Origin: Chitinophagales bacterium
GTDB lineage: Bacteria > Bacteroidota > Bacteroidia > Chitinophagales > Saprospiraceae
NCBI GenBank assembly: GCA_026928325.1
Contig: JAIXKS010000058.1
Coordinates: 33,029-97,028 of the forward strand
Direction of reading: 5' to 3'
Length of the DNA: 64,000 nt
In this document: piece by piece, positions 16,437 to 25,458 of the stretch
Numbering within the stretch: the stretch's first letter is position 1
How the letters are laid out: every line of letters starts with the position of its first letter
Notes under the pieces: generated by a model
What the model was told of the DNA's origin: nothing
What the model saw: only the letters and a program-made list of their open reading frames with translations
The model's database searches: none
Translations under genes and position numbers: made by a program

Positions 16437-18110
16437 ATGGCAACTTTTCCAAGCGACATTGAAATTGCTCAACAGGCAAAAATAAGACACATTAGAGAAA
16501 TAGCTTCTCGACTAGGTGTTCAAGAAGATGATCTCGAATACTATGGCAAGTACAAAGCTAAATTACCGCTCCATTTAAAACAAGATCAACCTAAGGGAAA
16601 ATTGATTCTTGTTTCGGCACTATCTCCGACCAAATACGGTGAAGGTAAAACAACCATGTCTATCGGTTTGGTAGATGGTTTGAATTATAACGGTCACAAT
16701 ACAGTAGCTGTACTTAGGGAGCCTTCATTAGGTCCTATTTTTGGTGTAAAAGGCGGTGCTGCCGGCGGAGGATATGCACAAGTTATTCCGATGGAAGATA
16801 TCAACTTGCATTTTACAGGTGATTTTTCTGCCATCGAGAAAGCAAATAACTTGCTTGCTGCAATGATTGATAATAATATTCAGAATAAAAAATATAGCCT
16901 CAATATCGACCCTCGTACCGTAGCTTGGAAACGCGTTATGGATATGAACGACCGTGCCCTGCGCCAGATTATTATTGGTCTTGGTGGTAAGAGTAACGGT
17001 ATCATCCGTGAAGACGGCTTTAATATTACAGCGGCATCTGAGATTATGGCGATCTTATGCTTGGCTAATGATATTGAGGATTTGAAGCGTCGGATTGGTA
17101 ATATCTATGTAGGTATGACCTATGATGGCAATCCTATATTTGCTCGGGATCTGAAGGCGGTAGGTGCGATGACTACTTTGCTTAAAGATGCGATCAAACC
17201 AAATTTGGTACAAACTTTGGAAGGAAATCCGGCTATTTTACATGGTGGTCCTTTTGCTAGTATTGCTCAGGGTACCAACTCTGTGATAGCTACGAAGATG
17301 GGATTGAGTTTGGCAGATTATGTGGTTACAGAAGCTGGTTTCGGTGCTGATTTAGGTGCTGAAAAATTTATGCATATCAAATGTGTTCAAGCCGGATTAA
17401 AACCAGATGGTGCCATGGTTGTGGCTACGATTCGTGCTTTAAAACACCATGGAGGCGCAGACAAAGACAATTTAGCAGCACCCAATCCGGAAGCGGTGAG
17501 AAAGGGATTTGAAAACCTAGAAAAACATATTGAGAATGTTCAGAAATTTGGTATCAATCCTGTTGTCGCTATCAATGCCTTCCCAACTGATACGGAAGAA
17601 GAAAACGATATCGTCAAAGAATTATGTGCTGCCATGGGCGTAAAAGCCGTAGTGAGCCGAGCTTTTGTCGAAGGTGGAAAAGGCGCTTCTGATTTGGCAA
17701 AAGCCGTTGTTGAGAGTATTGAAGCTGGTACCAATACTTTCCATCCTCTTTATAAGCTTAGCGATTCGATAGAAGCAAAAATTCATACGATTGCGACAGA
17801 GATATATGGTGCTGATGGCGTAGAATATACCTCAAAAGCAAAAACACAGTTGAAGCAAATCGACAAACTAGGTTTTAATGAATTTCCGGTTTGTATGGTT
17901 AAAACACCGGTATCCTTGTCTGATGATGATAAGAAAATAGGTCGTCCTCGTGGTTTTAACATCACTGTTCGCGAATTTGAATATTCTGCTGGTGCCGGTT
18001 TTGTTATTCCGCTCTTGGGTGATGTCATGCGTATGCCGGGATTACCTCCTATACCTAGTGCAGAGCATATCGATATAACGAATGATGGAAAGATAAGTGG
18101 CTTATTTTAA
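16437..18110 (+). CDS. fhs: Formate--tetrahydrofolate ligase
   Basis: A 557-residue enzyme that makes 10-formyl-tetrahydrofolate from formate, THF and ATP in one-carbon metabolism. The ATP-binding P-loop TKYGEGKTTMSIGL is at about 64-77, followed by the family block REPSLGPIFGVKGGAAGGGY and the formate/folate-binding region MEDINLHFTGDF. The C-terminal PGLPPIPSAEHIDI is also conserved. The length is normal. It is preceded by a 257-bp AT-rich gap with only a weak GATATTTG box near the start, and followed by a strong terminator. Confidence 0.97.
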   Translation: MATFPSDIEIAQQAKIRHIREIASRLGVQEDDLEYYGKYKAKLPLHLKQDQPKGKLILVSALSPTKYGEGKTTMSIGLVDGLNYNGHNTVAVLREPSLGPIFGVKGGAAGGGYAQVIPMEDINLHFTGDFSAIEKANNLLAAMIDNNIQNKKYSLNIDPRTVAWKRVMDMNDRALRQIIIGLGGKSNGIIREDGFNITAASEIMAILCLANDIEDLKRRIGNIYVGMTYDGNPIFARDLKAVGAMTTLLKDAIKPNLVQTLEGNPAILHGGPFASIAQGTNSVIATKMGLSLADYVVTEAGFGADLGAEKFMHIKCVQAGLKPDGAMVVATIRALKHHGGADKDNLAAPNPEAVRKGFENLEKHIENVQKFGINPVVAINAFPTDTEEENDIVKELCAAMGVKAVVSRAFVEGGKGASDLAKAVVESIEAGTNTFHPLYKLSDSIEAKIHTIATEIYGADGVEYTSKAKTQLKQIDKLGFNEFPVCMVKTPVSLSDDDKKIGRPRGFNITVREFEYSAGAGFVIPLLGDVMRMPGLPPIPSAEHIDITNDGKISGLF

Positions 18111-18135
18111 AAGCAAGGCAATCCATCAATAATTC

Positions 18136-18170
18136 AAAAAGTCTCTTTCTTAAGGAAAGGGACTTTTTTT
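18136..18170 (+). terminator. Rho-independent terminator of fhs
   Basis: AAAAAGTCTCTTTC (18136-18149) pairs with GAAAGGGACTTTTT (from 18155) across a 5-nt TTAAG loop, and the stem runs into a T-run. It lies 25 bp after the fhs stop. Confidence 0.85.
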
Positions 18171-18343
18171 ATGCTGATACTCAGAATACATATTTGAAGA
18201 ATCATTTTTGGGTGGATTCACATATGAAAATATCAACTTAGTCTATGATTTTGCGCAATATTAAACTCGAATTTAGGTCTATTTGAATGTCTTATTGAAT
18301 TATAGCTTTTTTTTGACACTCCTCGCTAAATATACTACATAAG

Positions 18344-18509
18344 CTAGTGCTCTGTCCACAAAAAAATCTTAATGAAATGTTGTTCTATTTTCAAATCTCA
18401 TCGTTAAAAATACGCGTCATAGTTACCACTATGCCTGCGTTTTTATGCCTTGACCCTTAAAAAAAAATAACTTTCATTATAATTTAAGCCTTTTTATACA
18501 CAGAGTATT
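18344..18509 (+). mobile_element. MITE copy 2
   Basis: A full-length copy starting CTAGTGCTCTGTCCACAAAA with the internal palindrome CATAGTTACCACTATG. The right end has diverged to ACACAGAGTATTG instead of AGACAGAGCACTAG. It lies in the gap between fhs and the B12 operon; the rest of 18171-18553 shows nothing recognisable, and no cobalamin riboswitch (GCCACTG B12 box) is seen. Confidence 0.85.
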
Positions 18510-18553
18510 GGGTTAAAGTAGGCAGATGTCTATATCAGAAAATAAAAAATGAT

Positions 18554-18561
18554 TAGCTTTG
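18554..18561 (+). promoter_or_regulatory. -7 box of the B12 salvage operon
   Basis: TAGCTTTG fits TAnnTTTG and lies 25 bp before the ATG at 18586, leaving a short leader. It overlaps the earlier in-frame ATG at 18559, which is why the later start is preferred. It sits in the loop of a 7-bp inverted repeat AATGATT/AATCATT (18548-18573). No clear -33 TTTG is present. Confidence 0.45.
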
Positions 18562-18585
18562 CAGCGAATCATTGCAGAATCACAA

Positions 18586-19155
18586 ATGGAAAATCAAAAA
18601 ATAAATTTACACTTCGGAGTTTTGGCTACCTTAATTGTATTAGCAGCTTTCAGCCGAGTCATTCCACACATGGCCAATTTTTCACCTCTTGGCGCAATTG
18701 GTCTTTTTGGTGCTGCTCACTTTACAAAAAGATGGCAAGCGTTTTTAGTACCGATAGCAGCCACCTGGTTGAGCGATTTGTTTATTAATAATGTCATTTA
18801 TGCTCAATACTATCCTTCATTTACTTGGTTTTATCAAGGATTTTATTGGCAATATGGCAGCTATCTTTTGATTACTTTAGCCGGAATTTTTATTTTCAAA
18901 AAGGTAAATACAAAAAGCGTTTTTACAGGAGCCTTGGCATCATCAACCATCTTCTTTCTGGTTTCTAACTTTGGAGTTTGGGCAAGCGGAACAATGTATC
19001 CCATGAATTTAGGAGGACTGACGACTTGTTTTGCGGCAGGAATTCCATTTTTGAAAGGTACAATGTTGGGTGATTTATTTTATTCCTGTGTTTTATTTGG
19101 CACTTTTGCATTAGCACAGAAACAATTTCCTATTTTGCAATTAAAAAACGCTTAA
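18586..19155 (+). CDS. DUF6580 family membrane protein, putative cobalamin-uptake S component
   Basis: A 189-residue protein from the chosen start MENQKINLHF, with about five membrane segments and the loop FSPLGAIGLFGAAHF characteristic of DUF6580. The fold resembles the S components of ECF vitamin transporters, and members often lie beside B12 genes in Bacteroidota. Here it heads a run of same-direction genes for a BtuF-like binding protein and cobalamin assembly enzymes. I infer a role in corrinoid uptake across the inner membrane; the sequence itself shows only a small hydrophobic carrier-like protein. A longer start at 18559 is possible. Confidence 0.75.
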   Translation: MENQKINLHFGVLATLIVLAAFSRVIPHMANFSPLGAIGLFGAAHFTKRWQAFLVPIAATWLSDLFINNVIYAQYYPSFTWFYQGFYWQYGSYLLITLAGIFIFKKVNTKSVFTGALASSTIFFLVSNFGVWASGTMYPMNLGGLTTCFAAGIPFLKGTMLGDLFYSCVLFGTFALAQKQFPILQLKNA

Positions 19156-19257
19156 AAGCAAAGTAAAATATCTCGTGACATATATGAAAGTGTATGCGTT
19201 TCTATACTCTTATGTCCAAATCTGATAGGTAGTTTATATAAAAATGATAGGGATTTT

Positions 19258-19443
19258 TTGAGCGAGCATAATAAGAGAGGCGATGTTAGAAAGTCAACTA
19301 CCAAAAGGGATTTGGTAGGGGGAGAAGACTATTACATCAACGAACAAGGGCAATGGGTATTCACAGAATTGTATCACTTGAAGCGTGGTCATTGCTGCAA
19401 AAATGGTTGTAAGCATTGTCCATACGGATACCAAAAATCCTGA
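19258..19443 (+). CDS. DUF5522 cysteine-rich small protein
   Basis: A 61-residue protein whose second half matches DUF5522: GGEDYYINEQGQWVFTELYH followed by LKRGHCCKNGCKHCPYG. The Cys/His cluster (CC...C..C) looks like a metal site. No in-frame ATG precedes the conserved part, so a TTG at 19258 is taken as the start; an error upstream cannot be excluded. Its TGA stop shares one base with the ATG of the BtuF-like gene, which indicates coupling. The function is unknown; it is a frequent neighbour of B12 salvage genes. Confidence 0.75.
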   Translation: MSEHNKRGDVRKSTTKRDLVGGEDYYINEQGQWVFTELYHLKRGHCCKNGCKHCPYGYQKS

Positions 19444-20264
19444 TGAGCATGAACGAAGATTTTTTTCCCAAACGCATAGTTTGCTTAACGGAGGAAACTA
19501 CCGAAACCCTTTATTTACTGGGTGAACAAGAAAGAATAGTGGGAATTTCAGGATTTACGCTTCGCCCGCCACAAGCAAGAAAAGAAAAACCCAAAGTATC
19601 CGCATTTACCTCCGCAAATATTGAAAAAATCATAGCATTAAATCCCGATTTAGTTATCGGATTTTCTGATATTCAAGCCGAAATAGCCAAGGCATTAATA
19701 GCCCATGGCATCACTGTTTGGGTCAACAATCATCGTAGTGTAGAGGAAATATACAAGATGATTATTCAGTTAGGTAGTATCGTTGGAAAAAGCAATGAAG
19801 CAATCATTTTAGTGCATCAATTCCGTGCAAATATCGATAAATTATGTAGCGACAATCAAATTAAATCCGTAAAACCTAAAATTTATTTTGAAGAATGGTT
19901 CGACCCGCTAATTACCGGTATTCGATGGGTAAGTGATTTAATAGAAATGGCGGGAGGTATAGATATTTACAGCGAACGAAAAAGTGCTTCTTTGGCAAAA
20001 GATAGAATAATTGCAGATAACTACGAAGTTGTGGAACGAAATCCTGACATTATTATCGCTTCGTGGTGCGGTAAAAAGTTTAAAAAGGAGCGATTAGTTG
20101 CCCGTAAAAATTGGGACTTGATAAACGCAGTAAAAAATGATTTCATTTTTGAAATAAAATCCGAAATCATTTTACAACCGGGACCTGCAGCCATCAGTGA
20201 AGGCATTGAACAAATATCCAAGATTATTGCGCAATGGCATCATTTTCATGAAACAAAAATATAG
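19443..20264 (+). CDS. BtuF-like cobalamin-binding protein
   Basis: A 273-residue periplasmic-binding-protein fold (class III) starting MSMNEDFFPKRIVCLTEETTETL. The substrate-binding pattern of BtuF-type proteins is visible: RIVCLTEETTETLYLLGE, IALNPDLVIGF, GSIVGKSNEA and WVSDLIEMAGGIDIY. There is no signal peptide in this start or the longer one at 19416, so it may act in the cytoplasm or have lost export. The start is set by the TGATG overlap with DUF5522. The surrounding genes point to corrinoid binding; siderophore or heme binding cannot be ruled out from the fold alone. Confidence 0.82.
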   Translation: MSMNEDFFPKRIVCLTEETTETLYLLGEQERIVGISGFTLRPPQARKEKPKVSAFTSANIEKIIALNPDLVIGFSDIQAEIAKALIAHGITVWVNNHRSVEEIYKMIIQLGSIVGKSNEAIILVHQFRANIDKLCSDNQIKSVKPKIYFEEWFDPLITGIRWVSDLIEMAGGIDIYSERKSASLAKDRIIADNYEVVERNPDIIIASWCGKKFKKERLVARKNWDLINAVKNDFIFEIKSEIILQPGPAAISEGIEQISKIIAQWHHFHETKI

Positions 20265-20470
20265 CATTTATTTTGGTTAGCCTCATATTCAACCATAATC
20301 CTATTGCGATAAGCTATTTTATGGTTCGACAAATCATTAAAATGCAGGATGAATGATGAAAATATAAGCACAAAAGCCTTACTTTTGTAAAGCAATGGCT
20401 TAGTTGCATGAAAAACAAGGATTTAATCATTAATACGTAAATAGCTTGCAGAACAAGCAAAAGATAAGTC

Positions 20471-21169
20471 ATGTCAAAACACAAAACATATTTCAACTGG
20501 AGCAGCGGAAAGGATTGTGCTTTGGCCTTACATTACTTGTTGCAGGACAAAAATTACAGCGTGGAATATCTGCTCACGACGATCCATGCATCTCATAAGC
20601 GTATAAGTATGCATGGCATAAGATACGAATTATTGCAAAAGCAGGCAAAAGCTATCGGCATCCCGAGCGGAACCATTGAATTGCCTGAACAACCCACCAA
20701 TGTCGAATACGAAGCACGCATGAGTCAGGCAGTCGGCCAACTCAAAGCAAAGGGTTTCGAATATGCAGCTTTTGGCGATATTTTGCTGGAAGATATAAAA
20801 AAGTATAGGGAACAGCAATTGCAAATTTTAGATATCAAAACAGTTTTTCCGCTATGGCGTAGAGATACAAAACAATTGATCAATGAATTTATAGATTTGG
20901 GATTTAAAGCCATAGTGGTTTGTGTAAATGCCGCCTTGCTTGATCGCTCATTTGTCGGGAGAATAATTGACAAAGCATGGATCAACGATTTACCTGCTGG
21001 GATAGATCCTTGTGGTGAGAACGGTGAATTTCACACTTTTTGTTTTGATGCTCCCTATTTTAATAATTCGGTTTCATTTTCAATAGGCGAAACAGTTTTT
21101 AAAGCGTATAATGATGAATCTAAAAGCGGATTTTGGTTTTGTGACTTGATACCTAAAGAAGATGAGTAA
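20471..21169 (+). CDS. DUF71/COG2102 ATP-pyrophosphatase, B12-linked type
   Basis: A 232-residue adenine nucleotide alpha-hydrolase-like protein. The PP-loop WSSGKDCALAL is at about 10-20, and the C-terminal half has the family block AAFGDILLEDIKKYREQQL and the conserved GENGEFHTF (about 187-195). Eukaryotic and archaeal relatives make diphthamide (Dph6), but bacteria lack that modification. Published comparative genomics of DUF71 predicted a subgroup involved in B12 salvage, which fits this operon. The reaction, presumably amidation or nucleotide transfer on a corrinoid intermediate, is inferred. It overlaps the next gene by 8 nt. Confidence 0.85.
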   Translation: MSKHKTYFNWSSGKDCALALHYLLQDKNYSVEYLLTTIHASHKRISMHGIRYELLQKQAKAIGIPSGTIELPEQPTNVEYEARMSQAVGQLKAKGFEYAAFGDILLEDIKKYREQQLQILDIKTVFPLWRRDTKQLINEFIDLGFKAIVVCVNAALLDRSFVGRIIDKAWINDLPAGIDPCGENGEFHTFCFDAPYFNNSVSFSIGETVFKAYNDESKSGFWFCDLIPKEDE

Positions 21170-22391
21170 ACATGAAGAAAAATATTGCCCTCGTTGTAAT
21201 GCCATCTTTGAATGCAAGGTGGATACAATCCACGAGTGTCCATGCTCAACAATCCAACTCACGGTGGAAGAACGTAATTACATAGGCCAAAAATTGGATG
21301 ATTGTCTTTGTGCATCGTGCATGAAAGCACTAAAAACGGAATACCATAACAATAATCTTAAAAAACATCAGGACGAAACTTTGGATAAAAAGATTCAACA
21401 TAAAATAGATTTCAAAACAAAACCGATCGGTTCATTGGGCATTTTAGAGCGATTGGCAAAACAAATCTGTAGGGTGCAAAACACCTTAAATCCCGTTTTA
21501 AATCGACCTTCCATCCTTGTTTTTGCTGCTGACCATGGCATTGCACAAAGTGGAGTAAGTGCCTACCCTACCGATGTTACGGCTCAAATGGTATTGAATT
21601 TTATAAACGGCGGTGCAGCTATCAATGTATTTAGTAAACAACACCATCTTGAATTGAAAATCATAGATGCAGGTGTTAACCACGATTTTCAGAAAAATGA
21701 AAACCTCATTGATGCAAAGATTGCCAAAGGCACGCAAAATTTCCTGTACGCAAATGCAATGACGGAGACACAATTAAATCAATGTTTTGAAAAGGCCAAA
21801 AGTATCATTGATACCATGGCCGATAAAGGATGTAACGTCATCGGATTTGGTGAAATGGGCATTGGCAATACTTCTGCCGCAGCTATGCTGATGAGTGCGT
21901 TATGCAATTTTCCTTTAGAACAGTGCGCTGGAAAAGGCACAAGATTGAATGAGGAGCAATTTCAAAACAAAATTAAAATCTTAAAACAGGCACAACAAAA
22001 TCATGCAGCGCCCAAGGATGTTTACGAGGCATTGACTTTCTTTGGTGGGTTTGAAATCGCACAGATTTGTGGTGCGATGTTACGGAGTTTTGAAAAAAAT
22101 ATGTTGATTTTGGTGGATGGGTTTATTGCAACAGCAGCTTATTTGTGTGCATTCAACATTCAACCCGACATCAAAAAGCTGGCTATTTTCTGCCACCAAA
22201 GCGATGAACAAGGCCACCAAAAGCTGCTGGAATATTTACAGGCAAAACCCTTGTTGAATTTGAATCTGAGATTAGGCGAAGGAACAGGCTGTGCGCTGGC
22301 GTTCCCTCTGATTCAAAGTGCTGTGAATTTTATGAACGAAATGGCAAGTTTCGATAGTGCAGGAGTCAGCAATAAATCAACGGAAATATGA
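21162..22391 (+). CDS. cobT: CWC cysteine-rich domain fused to nicotinate-nucleotide--dimethylbenzimidazole phosphoribosyltransferase (CobT)
   Basis: A 409-residue fusion. Residues 1-60 form a cysteine-rich CWC domain (KYCPRCNAIFECK, HECPCSTIQLT, DCLCASCMKAL), normally a separate small protein. From about 75 on it is CobT: KTKPIGSLGILERLA, VFAADHGIAQSGVSAYP, FINGGAAINVF, GFGEMGIGNTSAAA, and the catalytic glutamate in LRLGEGTGCALAFP. CobT makes alpha-ribazole phosphate, the lower-ligand nucleotide of cobalamin, from nicotinate mononucleotide and DMB. Its start overlaps the DUF71 gene, and its stop overlaps cobS (ATGA). The frame is continuous through the linker. Confidence 0.93.
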   Translation: MSKHEEKYCPRCNAIFECKVDTIHECPCSTIQLTVEERNYIGQKLDDCLCASCMKALKTEYHNNNLKKHQDETLDKKIQHKIDFKTKPIGSLGILERLAKQICRVQNTLNPVLNRPSILVFAADHGIAQSGVSAYPTDVTAQMVLNFINGGAAINVFSKQHHLELKIIDAGVNHDFQKNENLIDAKIAKGTQNFLYANAMTETQLNQCFEKAKSIIDTMADKGCNVIGFGEMGIGNTSAAAMLMSALCNFPLEQCAGKGTRLNEEQFQNKIKILKQAQQNHAAPKDVYEALTFFGGFEIAQICGAMLRSFEKNMLILVDGFIATAAYLCAFNIQPDIKKLAIFCHQSDEQGHQKLLEYLQAKPLLNLNLRLGEGTGCALAFPLIQSAVNFMNEMASFDSAGVSNKSTEI

Positions 22392-23158
22392 AAAAAGAAT
22401 TAAAAGTATTTTTTACAGCCTTATTATTTTATACCCGTATTCCATGTCCTTCGTGGGCAGACCATTCGCAGGAAAACTTAAACAAAGCCACAAGGTATTT
22501 CCCGTTTATTGGTTGGATAGTAGGCACAGGAGCCGCTGTTGTATTTGGGTTAAGCAGTCTGATTTTTCCGGTTTCAATTAGTGTCGTTTTGGCGATGATT
22601 ACCGGCGTTTTGATGACGGGAGCTTTTCATGAAGATGGTTTTGCCGATACTTGCGACGGCTTTGGCGGTGGCTGGACTAAAGAAAAAATACTGGACATAA
22701 TGAAAGACAGTCGTTCGGGTGCTTATGGCGTAATCGGCTCAATACTTTTGTTATTATTAAAATTTTCTACACTTGTCGAACTTGGGAAATCAGACATTTG
22801 GTTTTGTATTTCAACCATCATTTTAGCAAATACATTGAGTCGTTTTGCGGCTGTATTCGTTACTTTCACAGAAAAATACGTTCGGGAAGATGAATTGAGC
22901 AAGGCTAAACCCATCGCCAAAAAGCTAAGCACCTCTGATTTTATTATATCTTCTTTGTGGCTCATTCCTGCATTTCTTCTTTTTAAAAATCCGATGTATC
23001 TACTTGTATTGATACCTGTGTTTTTGATGACAATTTACCTCAAAAGATATTTTAAAAAATGGATTGGTGGCTATACCGGCGATTGTCTCGGTGCTACACA
23101 GCAAATCAATGAAGTGGTCATATTATTAAGTTGTTTGGCATTATGGAAATTTATTTAA
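22388..23158 (+). CDS. cobS: Adenosylcobinamide-GDP ribazoletransferase CobS
   Basis: A 256-residue integral membrane protein that joins adenosylcobinamide-GDP to alpha-ribazole (phosphate) in the last assembly steps of cobalamin. Family motifs: FFTALLFYTRIP at the start, the acidic catalytic stretch GAFHEDGFADTCDGFGG (about 78-94), and MKDSRSGAYGVIG. Six to seven membrane helices are apparent. It overlaps cobT by 4 nt and cobC by 16 nt. Confidence 0.95.
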   Translation: MKKELKVFFTALLFYTRIPCPSWADHSQENLNKATRYFPFIGWIVGTGAAVVFGLSSLIFPVSISVVLAMITGVLMTGAFHEDGFADTCDGFGGGWTKEKILDIMKDSRSGAYGVIGSILLLLLKFSTLVELGKSDIWFCISTIILANTLSRFAAVFVTFTEKYVREDELSKAKPIAKKLSTSDFIISSLWLIPAFLLFKNPMYLLVLIPVFLMTIYLKRYFKKWIGGYTGDCLGATQQINEVVILLSCLALWKFI

Positions 23159-23706
23159 TCAGACATACCACACCAATTGTCGATAAAGGCATCTGTTACG
23201 GACAAACCGATTTGGATATTCACCCTATCCAATTTGAAGAAGAATTAACCCATATTCAATCCAAATTGCCTGAAGATATAACGCACTTTTACAGTAGTCC
23301 ATTAAAAAGATGCGTAACTTTAACTCAGCGGTTGACTACCGATTTTGAAACCCATAAACGCTTGATGGAGCTGAACTTCGGCGCATGGGAAAACAAAAAA
23401 TGGGACGAAATAAACAAAACAGAACTCAATCAATGGATGGCCGATTTTGTAAACATCCATCCACCTCAAGGAGAAAATTATATCACATTATACAAAAGAA
23501 CCCTAAACTTTTTAGAATCACTTTTACAGACTTCACATAAGCATGTAGCCATAGTGACCCACGCTGGTAACATTAGAAGCATCCTTAGCTATATATTGGG
23601 TTTACCTTTAGAAAATTCATTTCGCATTCATCTGGATTATGGTGCAGTGGTGCATATTCAACTTGAAGTTGACCCAAGCTTGTGTAAATTGGTTTCAATA
23701 CAGTGA
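23143..23706 (+). CDS. cobC: Alpha-ribazole phosphatase CobC (histidine phosphatase family)
   Basis: A 187-residue protein from ATG 23143, which lies within the end of cobS and places the phosphohistidine motif directly at the N-terminus (MEIYLIRHTTP). Other family positions are YSSPLKRC, the acidic ELNFGAWENKKW and the second histidine in VTHAGNIRSIL. It dephosphorylates alpha-ribazole or adenosylcobalamin phosphate. Its place behind cobS favours CobC over the glycolytic mutases with the same fold. The operon ends here; cobU/cobP, which would make the GDP-activated substrate for CobS, is not seen. Confidence 0.88.
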   Translation: MEIYLIRHTTPIVDKGICYGQTDLDIHPIQFEEELTHIQSKLPEDITHFYSSPLKRCVTLTQRLTTDFETHKRLMELNFGAWENKKWDEINKTELNQWMADFVNIHPPQGENYITLYKRTLNFLESLLQTSHKHVAIVTHAGNIRSILSYILGLPLENSFRIHLDYGAVVHIQLEVDPSLCKLVSIQ

Positions 23707-23733
23707 TTGATGCCAATTTTCAATTGTTGTATC

Positions 23734-23780
23734 CTAGTGCTCTGTCTATAAAAATACTCCTTTTGTTGATAGAGCCCTAG
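23734..23780. mobile_element. MITE remnant reduced to its two ends (47 bp)
   Basis: Begins CTAGTGCTCTGTCTATAAAA and ends GATAGAGCCCTAG, so both terminal repeats survive with almost no interior. It lies 28 bp after cobC between convergent genes and could still form a hairpin. Confidence 0.7.
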
Positions 23781-23823
23781 CTAATCTCTAATTTAGATAA
23801 AGCTCTACTTTTCGCCAGTGGAT

Positions 23824-24660
23824 CTATTTTTGAATGAGTTCATATCGCAATCCTGAATAACTTTTTAATACTGCTTTGGCACTTCCTACGGATAGCGGAG
23901 ACTCGATCAGGAGCGGTAGTTTATTTTCATCATTAGAGACATAGATGTGCATCAGATTACCTTCTTTAAAGACATTGCCCGCCACGAGGTCCGGTATTAC
24001 TCGGATGACATCATAGGTACCAAGTTCTTTAATCTTGAAATTGTCTATTTTTTTGTCGTATTTGACGCTGATGGGATATTTCGTTTCATCAAATAATATC
24101 TGCGTAGGTATTCTATCACCAACCTTATGCTTTTTAATATTGGTATTTCTCAAAAAGTACAAAACAGAGAGTAAATCATGAGAGCACTTATCGAAAGGTA
24201 TCGTTTTATTTATGGCTGTTTCACGCGATTTGCCGTTAAAACTTACGGCATATTTTTGATCTTGATTAAAAACGATGCTATCAAATTTTCTATAATTGCC
24301 TTCTTCAACGATTCGGACGAAATGCCGAGGATACATGGTTTTTTTATCGATTTCACTATGAAAATAATCCCTTACTCTAAAGAAAGAATCATAAGCTTTA
24401 TACGTTTTGCCAACGACCGTAATTTCAAAAGTTTCTTTATTTTCCTTGATATTAAATTCGGCTTCACCTGCTGGAATCCATACAAATTTCCAATTGTAGT
24501 AAGCTTTATAAACGATTCGTTCACCACCTTTGATGGCTGTATTGACAATGCTGCATTCGCTTTCATTCGGCTTAAAAGAAAACGGAGAAGCACTAATCAG
24601 GAGCAAAGCTGTTACAAGGATGGTGCATCCAATAAAAAAGGTAATAAATAATTTTTTCAT
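23824..24660 (-). CDS. DUF3108 family exported protein
   Basis: A 278-residue protein with an N-terminal signal segment (KKLFITFFIGCTILVTALLLI). The rest is beta-rich and matches DUF3108: GERIVYKAYYNWKFVWIPAGEAEF, the region around YDSFFRVRDYFHSEID, and FDKCSHDLLSVLYFLRN. It is probably periplasmic or outer-membrane associated; the family has no defined activity. It follows thymidine kinase by 27 bp in the same direction, though a functional tie is not evident. Confidence 0.85.
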   Translation of the reverse strand: MKKLFITFFIGCTILVTALLLISASPFSFKPNESECSIVNTAIKGGERIVYKAYYNWKFVWIPAGEAEFNIKENKETFEITVVGKTYKAYDSFFRVRDYFHSEIDKKTMYPRHFVRIVEEGNYRKFDSIVFNQDQKYAVSFNGKSRETAINKTIPFDKCSHDLLSVLYFLRNTNIKKHKVGDRIPTQILFDETKYPISVKYDKKIDNFKIKELGTYDVIRVIPDLVAGNVFKEGNLMHIYVSNDENKLPLLIESPLSVGSAKAVLKSYSGLRYELIQK

Positions 24661-24687
24661 TTTTTGTTTTAGCCTATTAATCGGTAT

Positions 24688-25278
24688 TTAGTGAACAGGA
24701 AAATCTAAAATATTGCCCATTTCATAACATATTCTACACCTTGGCTCGTATTTGTCTTTTTCTCCGAGTACGACCGTATCCTGCTCCATACTCAATCGGT
24801 AGGAATGTGTGGCCAAATTGCCACAATGAGGACAGATAGCATGTACTTTGGTGATATATTCAGATACCGCCAAAAGGTGTGGAATCGGACCAAATGGCCT
24901 TCCTTTGAAATCCATATCTAGACCGGCGACGATGATTCTTATACCTCGTAGGGCCAGTTTTTGGCAAACTTCCGGTAATCGATCATCAAAAAATTGTGCC
25001 TCGTCTATACCTATAACATTAATATCTTGCACAAAATTCAATATATCGACACTTTTACCTATTGGAATAGAGTCAATTTCATTTTCGTCATGCGATACGA
25101 CCTTGATATCATCGTAGCGAGTATCTTGTGCAGGCTTAAAAATCTGAACTCTTTGATTTGCAAATTTGGCTCTCTTTAGCCTTCGTATCAATTCTTCTGT
25201 TTTACCTGAAAACATAGAGCCACAAATGACTTCAATCCAACCACTACGCTGACTTCTAAAGCCTGGTTCAAGAAACAT
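24688..25278 (-). CDS. tdk: Thymidine kinase
   Basis: A 196-residue type II thymidine kinase that phosphorylates salvaged thymidine. The P-loop [12 protein letters not shown] is at about 20-31, the Walker B motif is [11 protein letters not shown], and the lasso region carries zinc-binding cysteines in CPHCG (about 149-153) and CRIC near the C-terminus. The nucleoside-binding [19 protein letters not shown] region is also typical. The N-terminus has a roughly 15-residue extension before IEVICGSM, common in Bacteroidota homologues. Confidence 0.96.
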   Translation of the reverse strand: MFLEPGFRSQRSGWIEVICGSMFSGKTEELIRRLKRAKFANQRVQIFKPAQDTRYDDIKVVSHDENEIDSIPIGKSVDILNFVQDINVIGIDEAQFFDDRLPEVCQKLALRGIRIIVAGLDMDFKGRPFGPIPHLLAVSEYITKVHAICPHCGNLATHSYRLSMEQDTVVLGEKDKYEPRCRICYEMGNILDFPVH

Positions 25279-25458
25279 AATTCATAAATTTTCACAAAAT
25301 AAACCATTTTTATCAAGATTGACATCAAAATTACACTACAACTTGTTTAAAATTCGTTTTATGCTAAATTATCATAGGAGGAATTATCATTATCTAAGTT
25401 TGGTATAATTTTTGCTCATATTAAATATTAAAATAATATATAAATTCGCTAATTTAAC

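Noticed and set aside
18111-18585. Cobalamin riboswitch upstream of the B12 operon
   Set aside because: No GCCACTG-type B12 box or matching leader structure could be seen; the stretch is mostly a MITE.
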